Shown here one piece after another: positions 8,357 to 16,856 of a stretch of DNA of 64,000 nucleotides (position 1 is the stretch's first letter; each line of letters starts with the position of its first letter). A program made the translations under genes and the position numbers. The DNA is taken from positions 124,001-188,000 of the forward strand of contig JAYRJU010000001.1 in the NCBI GenBank assembly GCA_041906145.1. The letters are read 5' to 3'. Under the pieces are notes generated by a model. The model saw only the letters and a program-made list of their open reading frames with translations, was not told where the DNA came from and did no database searches. The stretch comes from SHVO01 sp041906145. Lineage in GTDB: Bacteria > Pseudomonadota > Alphaproteobacteria > Rhodospirillales > Rhodospirillaceae.

Positions 8357-8518
8357 CCGGCGGCCAAGTCCTTGTAAACGCTGCCTAGATACCCTCCGTG
8401 AAAGGGGTATACTCTGGGCGCTGGTAGGGGCATAGCCGAACCGTCATTTCTTGTCAAAACCAGGCCCGTAACGGGCCGGGCCCCTCGACGGCTTGTGAAC
8501 TACTTTGGGACCGAGACC

Positions 8519-10174
8519 ATGAGTGAACGCGAAGCAATGGAATTCGATGTCGTGATCGTGGGGGCCGGGCCGTCCGGTCTCGCGGCCGCCATCCGGCTGA
8601 AACAACTCGCCGCCGCGAACGATCATGAGGTCTCCGTCTGCGTGATCGAGAAGGGCTCGGAAGTCGGCGCCCACATTCTCTCGGGCGCAGTGATTGATCC
8701 CATCGCCCTCAACGAGCTGATTCCGGACTGGAAGGAAAAGGGCGCGCCGCTTCATACCCAGGTAAGTGAGGACAATTTCCTCATGCTCACCGAAACGGGC
8801 TCCGCGCGCTTCCCGAATTTCCTGATGCCGCCCCTGATGAACAATCACGGCAACTATATCGTCAGCCTGGGCAACGTCTGCCGCTGGCTCGCGAGCCAGG
8901 CCGAAGCCTTGGGGGTCGAGATCTATCCCGGCTTCGCCGCCGCCGAAGTGCTCTACAACGCGCAAGGCGCGGTGGTCGGTGTCGCGACCGGCGACATGGG
9001 CATCGGCAAGGAAGGCGAGAAGACCGACGCCTTCGAACCCGGCATCGAACTGCGCGCCAAATACACGCTCATCGCCGAAGGCGTGCGCGGCTCACTCGCT
9101 AAAATGATCCAAGCCAAGTTCGATCTTTGCAAGGAGTCCGAGCCGCAGAAATTCGGCATCGGTTTGAAAGAACTGTGGGAGATCGACCCCAAGAAACACA
9201 AGCTGGGCATGGTCACGCACACCATGGGCTGGCCCCTGGATTCATCGACCGGCGGCGGCTCGTTCATGTACCACCTGGAGAACAATCAGGTGGCGATCGG
9301 GTTTGTTGTGCACCTGAACTACAAGAACCCGTACCTTTCGCCGTTCGACGAATTCCAGCGCTTCAAGCATCACCCCGAGATCGCGAAGTATCTCGAAGGG
9401 GGGCGGCGCATCTCCTATGGCGCGCGCGCGATCACCGAAGGCGGTTTCCAGTCGGTGCCGAAACTCACCTTCCCCGGCGGCGCGCTCATCGGCTGTTCGG
9501 CGGGTTTCGTCAACCTGCCGCGCATCAAGGGCAGCCACAACGCCATGAAGAGCGGCATGTTAGCGGCCGAATGCGCGTTCGACGCCGTGAAGGCCGGACG
9601 GGCCCACGACGAATTCCCGCAGTACCAGACCAAGTATCGCCAGAGCTCCATCTACAAGGACCTTAAGCGGGTGCGGAACGTGAAGCCGTTCCTGTCGAAG
9701 TTCGGCAACACGATTGGGATGATGCTGGGCGGCCTCGACATGTGGATGAACCAGCTTGGCATCGGCCTGCCGTTCACCCTCGGCCACGGCAAGACCGACG
9801 CGGCGGCGACCCAGCCGGCGGCGAAGTACAAACCGATCGCTTACCCGAAGCCGGACGGCAAAATCTCCTTCGATAAGCTGTCCTCGGTGTTCATCTCGAA
9901 CACCAACCATGAGGAGAACCAGCCCAGCCATCTCAAACTCAAGGACCCGAGTATCCCCATCGCGGTGAACCTGCCGCTCTATGCGGAACCGGCGCAGCGC
10001 TACTGCCCGGCGGGTGTCTATGAGGTGGTCGACGCCGATGGGGGCGGAAAACGGTTCCAGATCAACGCCCAGAACTGCGTGCACTGTAAGACCTGCGACA
10101 TCAAGGATCCGTCGCAGAACATCGTCTGGACGGTGCCCCAGGGCGGCGGCGGCCCAAACTATCCAAACATGTAA
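8519..10174 (+). CDS. Electron transfer flavoprotein-ubiquinone oxidoreductase
   Basis: This 551-residue inner-membrane-associated enzyme passes electrons from reduced ETF (from fatty-acid and amino-acid dehydrogenases) to ubiquinone. The FAD dinucleotide motif is VVIVGAGPSGLAAA near residue 10. The body contains SGAVIDPIALNELIP and GCSAGFVNLPRIKGSHNAMKS, typical of the family. The C-terminal 4Fe-4S ligands are in YCPAGVYE and NCVHCKTCDIKDP. I chose ATG 8519, with GGGA about 8 bases upstream, over a GTG at 8495. It appears monocistronic, with 93 bp before the next gene. Confidence 0.95.
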   Translation: MSEREAMEFDVVIVGAGPSGLAAAIRLKQLAAANDHEVSVCVIEKGSEVGAHILSGAVIDPIALNELIPDWKEKGAPLHTQVSEDNFLMLTETGSARFPNFLMPPLMNNHGNYIVSLGNVCRWLASQAEALGVEIYPGFAAAEVLYNAQGAVVGVATGDMGIGKEGEKTDAFEPGIELRAKYTLIAEGVRGSLAKMIQAKFDLCKESEPQKFGIGLKELWEIDPKKHKLGMVTHTMGWPLDSSTGGGSFMYHLENNQVAIGFVVHLNYKNPYLSPFDEFQRFKHHPEIAKYLEGGRRISYGARAITEGGFQSVPKLTFPGGALIGCSAGFVNLPRIKGSHNAMKSGMLAAECAFDAVKAGRAHDEFPQYQTKYRQSSIYKDLKRVRNVKPFLSKFGNTIGMMLGGLDMWMNQLGIGLPFTLGHGKTDAAATQPAAKYKPIAYPKPDGKISFDKLSSVFISNTNHEENQPSHLKLKDPSIPIAVNLPLYAEPAQRYCPAGVYEVVDADGGGKRFQINAQNCVHCKTCDIKDPSQNIVWTVPQGGGGPNYPNM

Positions 10175-10267
10175 CGATTACAGTTGCTTTAAGGCGTCGC
10201 GTGGGCGCGGCCTTCGGGTCTATCATGGTCGTCCTTTGAGTCCGATTTTCGTGCCCGAAAGATCACC

Positions 10268-12004
10268 ATGACGCGTCGTTTTTCCGCTGTTTTGACGGTT
10301 GCCTTCCTTATGAGCGCGAGCAGCGCGGCGTTGGCCGCCGACGCCGCGCCGCCGCCCGCCGCCAAGGCGCCCACGCCGGCCGCGGGGCCGAACGCGCCGT
10401 CGTCCGCGTCTTCCAAGGTCGGCCTTGCCGCCGCCTATCTCGCGGGCCGCCACGCCGAAGCGAACGGTGACACGGGCCGCGCGGTGAACTTCCTCAATTC
10501 GGCGCGCGATCTCGATCCCAGCAACAGCCGTCTGATCGAAGATTCTTATTTCCTCTCCGCCCAGATGGGCGACTTCGCCCAGGCGGTGCCGGCGGCCAAG
10601 CGCGCGTACGACGCCAATCCGCGGCGCGGCCTCGCGCCGGTGATCATTGCCGCCGACGCCTACAAGAAGAAGGACTACCAGGCGGCCTGGGGGTACATCG
10701 AAAAAATCCCCGCGCAGAGCGTGAACAGCTTCGCGCTGCCGATCCTGCGTGCGTGGGGTTCCGCGCCGATCAAACCGGCCGAGACCGCGCTCGCCGAACT
10801 CACGCTGCTCAAGAACTTCCAGGACACCGCGAAGCTCGTCGACCTCATGGGCGGCATGCTCAACGAACACTACGGCCTGAAAGACGCTGCTGGCGCCAAC
10901 TACGACGCGCTGGCCGCCAATATCGAGACCGAACGCACGCCGGTGCTGCGCATCGTCGTGAAGGGCTATCACCGTCTTGGCAAAATCAACCAGGCGAAGA
11001 CCGTGCTCCAGCGCTTCGAAAAAGCGCACGGCCCCTCGCCGATGCTGGACGCCATGACTGCGATGCTCGCCCAGCCTGCGGCAAAGATCACGCCGCAGGA
11101 AGGCATGGCCGAAGGCTTGTTCGCCGCCGCCGAACTGCTGCTGCAGAGCGAACCCAACGCCGCGCGCATGCAGATCGCCACCGCTTACGCGCAGACCGCG
11201 ATCCACGTGAACCCGCAGCTTACCGTCGCGCGCGCCTTCGTCGGCAGCGCCTTCACCGCGCGCGGCCGTCTTGAGGAAGCCAACGCGGTCTTGTCGGCGA
11301 TCCCCAAGGGTGAGCCGGGCGCGCTGGAAGCGCGCATGCAGGTCGCGGGCAATCTCGCGCAGATGAACCGGATCGAGGACGCGCTGAACGCTTTGCGCGA
11401 GATCCTGAAAGACCGCCCGACCTGGGCGGACGTGCATATCGCGATCGGCGATATCCTCCGCCGCCAGGAGCGCTTTGGCGATGCGGTGGCGGAATACACC
11501 GCGGCGATAAAGCTGCGTCCGGCGGGCGCCGAGGAAAATTGGGCGATCTACTACACGCGGGGCATTTCGTACGAACGCACCAAGGATTGGACCAACGCCG
11601 AGAAGGACTTCAAAAAAGCCCTGGAGATCAAGCCGGGCGAACCGGCCGTGCTCAACTACCTCGGCTATTCCTATCTCGACCGCGGCGTGAACCTGAAGGA
11701 AGCGCGCCGTTTGATCGAGCTTGCGTATACCAAGCGGCCCGACGACGGCTACATCATCGATAGTTTGGGATGGATGCTCTTCACCCTTGGCGAATACGAC
11801 AAGGCCGTGGTGCATCTCGAGAAAGCCGTCGAAGCCGCGCCCGCCGACGCCACCATCAACGAACATTTTGGCGACGCCTTATGGAAAGTCGGCCGCCGCG
11901 TCGAAGCCCGCTACCAGTGGCAGCGCGCCCTCATCCTCGACGTCGAGGACGCCCAGCGCGCGTCGATCACCAAGAAACTCGAACAGGGTTTGGCGTCGAA
12001 GTAA
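10268..12004 (+). CDS. Exported TPR-repeat protein
   Basis: This 578-residue protein has a clear signal peptide (RRFSAVLTVAFLMSASSAALAADA, cleavage near residue 24), then an Ala/Pro linker and a long series of tetratricopeptide repeats. The most regular repeats are in the C-terminal half (GDILRRQERFGDAVAEYTAA, YYTRGISYERTKDWTNAEKD, VLNYLGYSYLDRGVNLKEA). Such proteins act as periplasmic or outer-membrane scaffolds. The specific role is unknown. A strong inverted repeat lies between its stop and ispE. Confidence 0.8.
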   Translation: MTRRFSAVLTVAFLMSASSAALAADAAPPPAAKAPTPAAGPNAPSSASSKVGLAAAYLAGRHAEANGDTGRAVNFLNSARDLDPSNSRLIEDSYFLSAQMGDFAQAVPAAKRAYDANPRRGLAPVIIAADAYKKKDYQAAWGYIEKIPAQSVNSFALPILRAWGSAPIKPAETALAELTLLKNFQDTAKLVDLMGGMLNEHYGLKDAAGANYDALAANIETERTPVLRIVVKGYHRLGKINQAKTVLQRFEKAHGPSPMLDAMTAMLAQPAAKITPQEGMAEGLFAAAELLLQSEPNAARMQIATAYAQTAIHVNPQLTVARAFVGSAFTARGRLEEANAVLSAIPKGEPGALEARMQVAGNLAQMNRIEDALNALREILKDRPTWADVHIAIGDILRRQERFGDAVAEYTAAIKLRPAGAEENWAIYYTRGISYERTKDWTNAEKDFKKALEIKPGEPAVLNYLGYSYLDRGVNLKEARRLIELAYTKRPDDGYIIDSLGWMLFTLGEYDKAVVHLEKAVEAAPADATINEHFGDALWKVGRRVEARYQWQRALILDVEDAQRASITKKLEQGLASK

Positions 12005-12115
12005 CGATTTGGTTTTCTGGTCATACCCGGCGCATGCCGCGTATCCAGGGTGACGAAGCGCCGTACGGTGCCGCGCCCCCCTTCTCTCCGCATGGAGCGA
12101 GTTTCGAAACCCGGG

Positions 12116-12138
12116 ATTCCCGGGACAAGCCCGGGAAT
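12116..12138. repeat. REP-like inverted repeat after the TPR gene
   Basis: ATTCCCGGG (12116-12124) and CCCGGGAAT (12130-12138) form a perfect 9-bp stem with an ACAAG loop. It sits at the right of a 148-bp gap whose left part (from about 12023) carries a second GTCATACCCGG-like motif. Stems of this kind are common dispersed intergenic repeats in alphaproteobacteria and may also end transcription of the TPR gene. Confidence 0.6.
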
Positions 12139-12152
12139 GACGTGCCGCGTAG

Positions 12153-13031
12153 ATGACCACCACCCCTCTTTCCGTCTTCGCCCCCGCCAAGATCAACCTC
12201 ACCCTGCACGTCTGCGGACGGCGCGCCGACGGTTATCATCTGCTCGACTCCCTGGTGGTCTTCGCCGGCGTCGGCGACTGGATCTCGGTGCGCCGCGCCG
12301 ATGATATCCGTCTCGACATTACGGGCCCTTATTCCGAGGGCCTCTCGGGAGAAGGCGACAATCTCGTCACGCGCGCCGCGCGCTACCTGCTCGCGGTGAC
12401 CGGACGCCAAGAAGGCGCTCATATCACCCTCGAAAAAAATCTTCCCATCGCGTCCGGCATCGGCGGCGGTTCGTCGGACGCCGCTGCGACCCTGATTGCG
12501 CTGTCGCAGTTATGGGACGAGAATCTGGCCCCGCTTGCGGACGCCGACCTCACGGCGAAACTTGGCGCCGACGTGCCGGTGTGCCTGCGCCGCGTCCCGA
12601 CGTTCATGCGCGGGATCGGCGAGCTGCTGACGCCCGCGCCCGATCTTCCGCCCGCATGGCTGGTGCTGGTGAACCCCAATAAACCGCTGGCGACAAAAGC
12701 CGTGTTCGGCGCCCTCAACGGACGCACCTCCGCGCCCCAGTCCGAGACACTCTACCGCGGCCTTCCCACCGCCGCAGACCTTGGGCGCGTCCTGAGCGGC
12801 GGACGGAACGATCTGGCGGCCCCGGCCGGCGAGGTCATGGGCGAGATCAGCGAGATGCTCGCGGCGCTGGAAGGCACCCCGGGATGCCTCTTGGCCCAGA
12901 TGTCCGGCAGCGGCCCGACCTGCTTTGGGCTTTATGGGGATTCCCAGGCGGCTGGGACGGCGGCGGAGACCCTCAAATCGGCCCAGCCGGGCTGGTGGAT
13001 CGCCCCCGCGCCTCTTATGTCCGGCGCGTAA
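12153..13031 (+). CDS. ispE: 4-diphosphocytidyl-2-C-methyl-D-erythritol kinase
   Basis: This 292-residue GHMP kinase of the MEP isoprenoid pathway phosphorylates CDP-methylerythritol at the 2-hydroxyl. The N-terminal PAKINLTLHVCGRRADGYH is the family signature. The ATP-binding glycine loop is LPIASGIGGGSSDAAATL (about residues 92-109). The C-terminal GHMP motif appears as QMSGSGPTCFGLY. The length is normal. A rho-independent terminator follows at 13037-13061. Confidence 0.95.
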   Translation: MTTTPLSVFAPAKINLTLHVCGRRADGYHLLDSLVVFAGVGDWISVRRADDIRLDITGPYSEGLSGEGDNLVTRAARYLLAVTGRQEGAHITLEKNLPIASGIGGGSSDAAATLIALSQLWDENLAPLADADLTAKLGADVPVCLRRVPTFMRGIGELLTPAPDLPPAWLVLVNPNKPLATKAVFGALNGRTSAPQSETLYRGLPTAADLGRVLSGGRNDLAAPAGEVMGEISEMLAALEGTPGCLLAQMSGSGPTCFGLYGDSQAAGTAAETLKSAQPGWWIAPAPLMSGA

Positions 13032-13036
13032 CGGCC

Positions 13037-13061
13037 AAGCCCCTCTGTAACAGGGCTTTTT
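13037..13061 (+). terminator. Intrinsic terminator after ispE
   Basis: AAGCCC (13037-13042) pairs with GGGCTT (13053-13058), followed by a T run ending at 13061. It lies 5 bp after the ispE stop. Confidence 0.65.
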
Positions 13062-13134
13062 CGGCCCCAGCGGCCCCAAGACGGGGTATGATATGCGCCG
13101 GGCTTTGTGAATTGCCCCGACCCTTCAGTCCCGT

Positions 13135-15237
13135 ATGTTCCGGATCATGATGAACACGGTTTCCCGCTTCCTCCGCATTACCTTTTCGGCCCTCCTCGCC
13201 TTGGTCGCCCTCACCGGTGCCGCCACCGCCCAGGATGTCTTCAAGTCCGACCAAAGCCGCGCGGCTTTCATTGTCGATCGCACGGCCGTGGAACCGGGCA
13301 AGAGCATTTGGGTGGCCCTTGAGCTCGACATGATCCCGGGCTGGCATACCTATTGGCGCACGCCGGGCGATTCCGGCCTGCCGGCCGAGATCGAATGGAA
13401 CCTTCCCGAGGGCGTGACCGCCGGTCCGATCCAATGGCCGACGCCGGAACGCATCCCGTTCAGCGACCTGATGAACTTCGGCTATCACGACACGGTTCTA
13501 CTGCTGACCGAACTGCGCATCGGAGATCAGGTGCCGGCCGGCGAGCTCAAGATCAACCCCGTAGCGCACTGGCTGGTGTGCGCGGACATTTGTATTCCGC
13601 AGGACGCCGCGCTCAGCCTGCGGCTCAACATCGGGCCGGGCGGCACCGAGACGAACTACAGCGAAATGATCGCCGCGAGCCGCGCGGCGCTGCCGCAGCC
13701 CGCGAGCTGGCCGGCGAACGCGAGTGTGCGCAACGGCATGTTGACCATCACCGCCCGTCCGGACCATGGCGACAAGGTCACGGGCGCCGTGTTCTTCCCC
13801 TACGACGAAGGCGTCATCGTCAACGCCGCGCCGCAGGAACTGGAGATCAGCAACAACGAACTGCGCCTCACGATCCCAACCGGCGAAAAAGCCGGTGCGG
13901 TGAAGGCCCTCAACGGACTTTTGGTGGTGCAGGCCGACGGCGCCAGCGCCGCCGGCTATGAGATCGCCGCGCCGATCGCCGCGGCCGGTGCGGCATCAAG
14001 CGCGCCGCCGGTGGAAGCGATGTCGCTGGCCGTGGCGCTGGTGCTTGCGTTCGTGGGCGGCCTTGTCCTCAACGTCATGCCCTGCGTGCTGCCGGTGCTG
14101 GTGATGAAGGCCATGAGCTTCATCACCCGCGGAGCCGAGGATCCGGGCGCGTTGAAGCGCGACGGCCTTGCTTACACCGCCGGTGTGATGGTGGCTTTCG
14201 GCGTGCTTGTCGCCGCGCTTCTGGCCTTGCGCGCGGGCTCGAGCGCGGTGGGTTGGGGCTTCCAGCTTCAGTCGCCGCCCTTCGTCGCGACCCTCGCTTT
14301 CATCATGCTCGCCCTCGGCCTTTCGCTGTCGGGTGTCTTCACCATCGGCGGTTCGTTCGGCATGGGTCAAAGCCTGACCGCGCGCGGCGGCCCCAGCGGC
14401 TCGTTCTTCACCGGGCTGCTCGCCGTTGTTGTGGCGACGCCATGCACGGCGCCTTTCATGGGCGCGGCGCTGGGTTTCGCCCTCACGCAATCGCCGGCGA
14501 TGACCGTCCTGATCTTCGAAGCGCTCGCGCTTGGCCTCGCGTTCCCCTACCTCGTCATCAGCTTCGTGCCCGGCATCGCGCGCCGCCTGCCGCGGCCGGG
14601 TGTGTGGATGGAACGCGTGAAGCAGGTTCTCGCGTTCCCGCTCTACGGCGCCGCCGCGTGGCTGGTATGGGTCCTTTCACAACAAGTCGACGCGGCCGGT
14701 TTCGCGGTCGGCCTCGCCGGCCTGGTCTTCGTGGGTTTCGCCGCCTGGCTGTGGGGCACCGCGGCCATGTCTTCGCCGCGCGCCCAGATGTGGACCAAGG
14801 TGACGGCGGTGGCGTCCATCGCCATTGCCCTCGCGTCCATCGCGGCCTTACGTGACCAGTCGCCGGTTGCGGCGAGCACCCAAGCCGCCGCGCCGGCCGC
14901 GAACTACGAAGCCTATTCGGAAGCGCGCCTCGCCCAATTGCAGGCCGAGGGCCGGCCGGTGTTCGTCAACTTCACCGCCGCCTGGTGCATCAGCTGTCTG
15001 GTAAACGAGAAGGTCGCGCTCTCCCGTCCGGAGGTGGTCGCGGCCCTCAAGGGCCAGAATGTCGCCTACCTGAAGGGTGACTGGACCAATCGGAACGCCG
15101 AGATCGCCGACGCCCTGCACAAGCTGGGCCGCGACGGGGTTCCGCTGTACGTCCTGTACTCGCCGAATGCCGAACCTAGGATTCTGCCCCAGGTCCTGAC
15201 ACCCTCCTTGATGGTGGAAGCCCTTAACGCATTGTAA
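13135..15237 (+). CDS. ScsB/DsbD-like thiol:disulfide interchange protein
   Basis: This 700-residue membrane protein would carry reducing power from cytoplasmic thioredoxin to the periplasm. Domain order: signal peptide (to about residue 30); periplasmic N-terminal domain to about residue 285 with a Cys pair in VCADICIP; about eight transmembrane helices (290-590) with the paired cysteines of MPCVLPVLV and ATPCTAPFMG; and a C-terminal thioredoxin-like domain with CISC in AAWCISCLVNEK. The long N-terminal domain fits ScsB better than classical DsbD. A second reducing module (thioredoxin plus CcdA) lies at 48.4-49.5 kb. Confidence 0.88.
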   Translation: MFRIMMNTVSRFLRITFSALLALVALTGAATAQDVFKSDQSRAAFIVDRTAVEPGKSIWVALELDMIPGWHTYWRTPGDSGLPAEIEWNLPEGVTAGPIQWPTPERIPFSDLMNFGYHDTVLLLTELRIGDQVPAGELKINPVAHWLVCADICIPQDAALSLRLNIGPGGTETNYSEMIAASRAALPQPASWPANASVRNGMLTITARPDHGDKVTGAVFFPYDEGVIVNAAPQELEISNNELRLTIPTGEKAGAVKALNGLLVVQADGASAAGYEIAAPIAAAGAASSAPPVEAMSLAVALVLAFVGGLVLNVMPCVLPVLVMKAMSFITRGAEDPGALKRDGLAYTAGVMVAFGVLVAALLALRAGSSAVGWGFQLQSPPFVATLAFIMLALGLSLSGVFTIGGSFGMGQSLTARGGPSGSFFTGLLAVVVATPCTAPFMGAALGFALTQSPAMTVLIFEALALGLAFPYLVISFVPGIARRLPRPGVWMERVKQVLAFPLYGAAAWLVWVLSQQVDAAGFAVGLAGLVFVGFAAWLWGTAAMSSPRAQMWTKVTAVASIAIALASIAALRDQSPVAASTQAAAPAANYEAYSEARLAQLQAEGRPVFVNFTAAWCISCLVNEKVALSRPEVVAALKGQNVAYLKGDWTNRNAEIADALHKLGRDGVPLYVLYSPNAEPRILPQVLTPSLMVEALNAL

Positions 15238-15293
15238 GAGGCCATTTTTTGGCGATTGCGGCGCGCGCCTATTTTGCATAGTGTCCGCGGCGT

Positions 15294-15367
15294 TGGGGCG
15301 TCGCCAAGCGGTAAGGCATCGGTTTTTGGTACCGACATCCTAGGTTCGATTCCTAGCGCCCCAGCCA
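15294..15367 (+). tRNA. tRNA-Gln (anticodon TTG)
   Basis: The 7-bp acceptor stem TGGGGCG (15294-15300) pairs with CGCCCCA (15357-15363), followed by discriminator G and an encoded CCA (15365-15367). The anticodon stem is TCGGT/ACCGA around loop TTTTGGT, giving anticodon TTG (reads CAA). The T arm has the standard GGTTCGATTCC. It is 56 bp after the ScsB-like gene. Confidence 0.95.
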
Positions 15368-15431
15368 ACCTTCGCTGCTTGGCGCGCGCCTTGGCGAGGT
15401 TAGACCGGCTCTAGCGCGCAGACCTTCATCT

Positions 15432-16799
15432 TCACCCAATCTCCTGCAGCGTATCCCCCAGCGCGCTCATCAGGCTGTCGATCTCCTGCTCCGTACTGAT
15501 GAAGGGCGGCGCGAGTTGGATCGTGTCGCCGCCGTAGCGAATGCAATAGCCCTTCTTGAGCATTGCCATGGCGGCCTCGTAGGGCCGCTTCGCCGGCTCG
15601 TTCGGTGCGGAGGCTATCGTGAGTCCCGCGGCCAGACCGTAATTGCGAATATCGAGCACGTGCTTGGCGGCGCATAGCCCATGCACGGCGCGTTCAAAGT
15701 ATGGGGCAAGCTCCTGCACGCATTGCATGGAGTTATCGCTCTCCAGCAAATCCAAGGTCGCGATCGCCGCGGCGCAGGCGACGGGATGCGCGGAGTAGGT
15801 ATAGCCGTGCGGGAACTCCAGCATATAGTGAGGCGCACTCGTATTCATGAATGTGTTGTAGATCTCGCTCTTCACAACCACCCCGCCGAGCGGCTGGACA
15901 CCGTTCGTGATCTGCTTGGCGAAGTTAAGGAGATCGGGCGTCACGCCAAAGGCCTCGGCGGCCGTCCAGGCGCCGCACCGTCCAAACCCGGTGATGACTT
16001 CGTCTAAGATGAGGAGAATGTCGTTCGCGTCGCAGATCTCGCGCAGGCGCTGCAGATAACCCTCGGGCGGCACAACGACACCGGCGGAGCCCGCGAAGGG
16101 CTCGACGATCACAGCCGCGATAGTCGACGCATCATGCACATTGATGATGTTCTGCAGTTCATCGGCGAGACCGATGCCGGGAAAGTTATGTCCGCCGTCA
16201 CGCGGGGGCAGCCCCTTGAAAAACGAGCCGTTGGGCGGCTGCGTATGCGGCAAGTGATCGGCCTCGATCCCTTGGCCATAGAGCTTGCGGTTGCCGGGAA
16301 TGCCACCGACCGAGATGCCGCCGAAGTTGACGCCGTGATAGCCCTTCGATCGCCCGATGAAGCGGGTCTTGCCCGCCTTGCCCTTCATACTCCAATAGGC
16401 CCGCGCGATCTTCAGGGACGTGTCGGCGGCTTCAGACCCTGAGTCCGTGAAGAACACATGCTCCAATCCCTTCGGCATGCGCTCGACAATGCGGTTGGCA
16501 AGCTCGAACGACAACGGATGGCCATATTGGAAGTGCGGCGCGTAGTCGAGGAGCGCGATTTGTTTGCTCACGGCATGAACGAGTTCCGTGCGCGCATGGC
16601 CGAGGCCGGTGCACCACAAGCCGGACAAGCCGTCGAATACCTGACGTCCGTCGTCCGTGGTGAAGTAAGCGCCCTTTGCCGCCGTGAACAGTCGCGGGTT
16701 GGTCTTGAATTCCCGGTTGCCCGTCGTGGGCATCCAATGGGCGCTCAGCCACGCGGCATCGGTACGCGATGTGAACGGCGAATAGGGCGACGTATCCAT
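15432..16799 (-). CDS. Class III omega-aminotransferase (beta-alanine:pyruvate type)
   Basis: This 455-residue PLP enzyme moves amino groups between an omega-amino compound or aldehyde and pyruvate. Class III features are DGLSGLWCTGLGHAR near the N-terminus, FFTDSGSEAADTSLK, the LILDEVITGFGRCG PLP region and the Schiff-base lysine K295 in FAKQITNG. The closest family by pattern is omega-amino acid:pyruvate aminotransferase. It lies 57 bp downstream of the PUFA-synthase-like operon on the same strand, so read-through is possible. A link to that pathway (amination of a thioester-reductase aldehyde) is speculative, because such enzymes are also common in beta-alanine and polyamine catabolism. 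Confidence 0.88.
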   Translation of the reverse strand: MDTSPYSPFTSRTDAAWLSAHWMPTTGNREFKTNPRLFTAAKGAYFTTDDGRQVFDGLSGLWCTGLGHARTELVHAVSKQIALLDYAPHFQYGHPLSFELANRIVERMPKGLEHVFFTDSGSEAADTSLKIARAYWSMKGKAGKTRFIGRSKGYHGVNFGGISVGGIPGNRKLYGQGIEADHLPHTQPPNGSFFKGLPPRDGGHNFPGIGLADELQNIINVHDASTIAAVIVEPFAGSAGVVVPPEGYLQRLREICDANDILLILDEVITGFGRCGAWTAAEAFGVTPDLLNFAKQITNGVQPLGGVVVKSEIYNTFMNTSAPHYMLEFPHGYTYSAHPVACAAAIATLDLLESDNSMQCVQELAPYFERAVHGLCAAKHVLDIRNYGLAAGLTIASAPNEPAKRPYEAAMAMLKKGYCIRYGGDTIQLAPPFISTEQEIDSLMSALGDTLQEIG

Positions 16800-16856
16800 T
16801 GCGGGACTCCCGGGATTTCCAATGCCTGCGGAGTCTAAACGAACCGCGCGCCCGCT

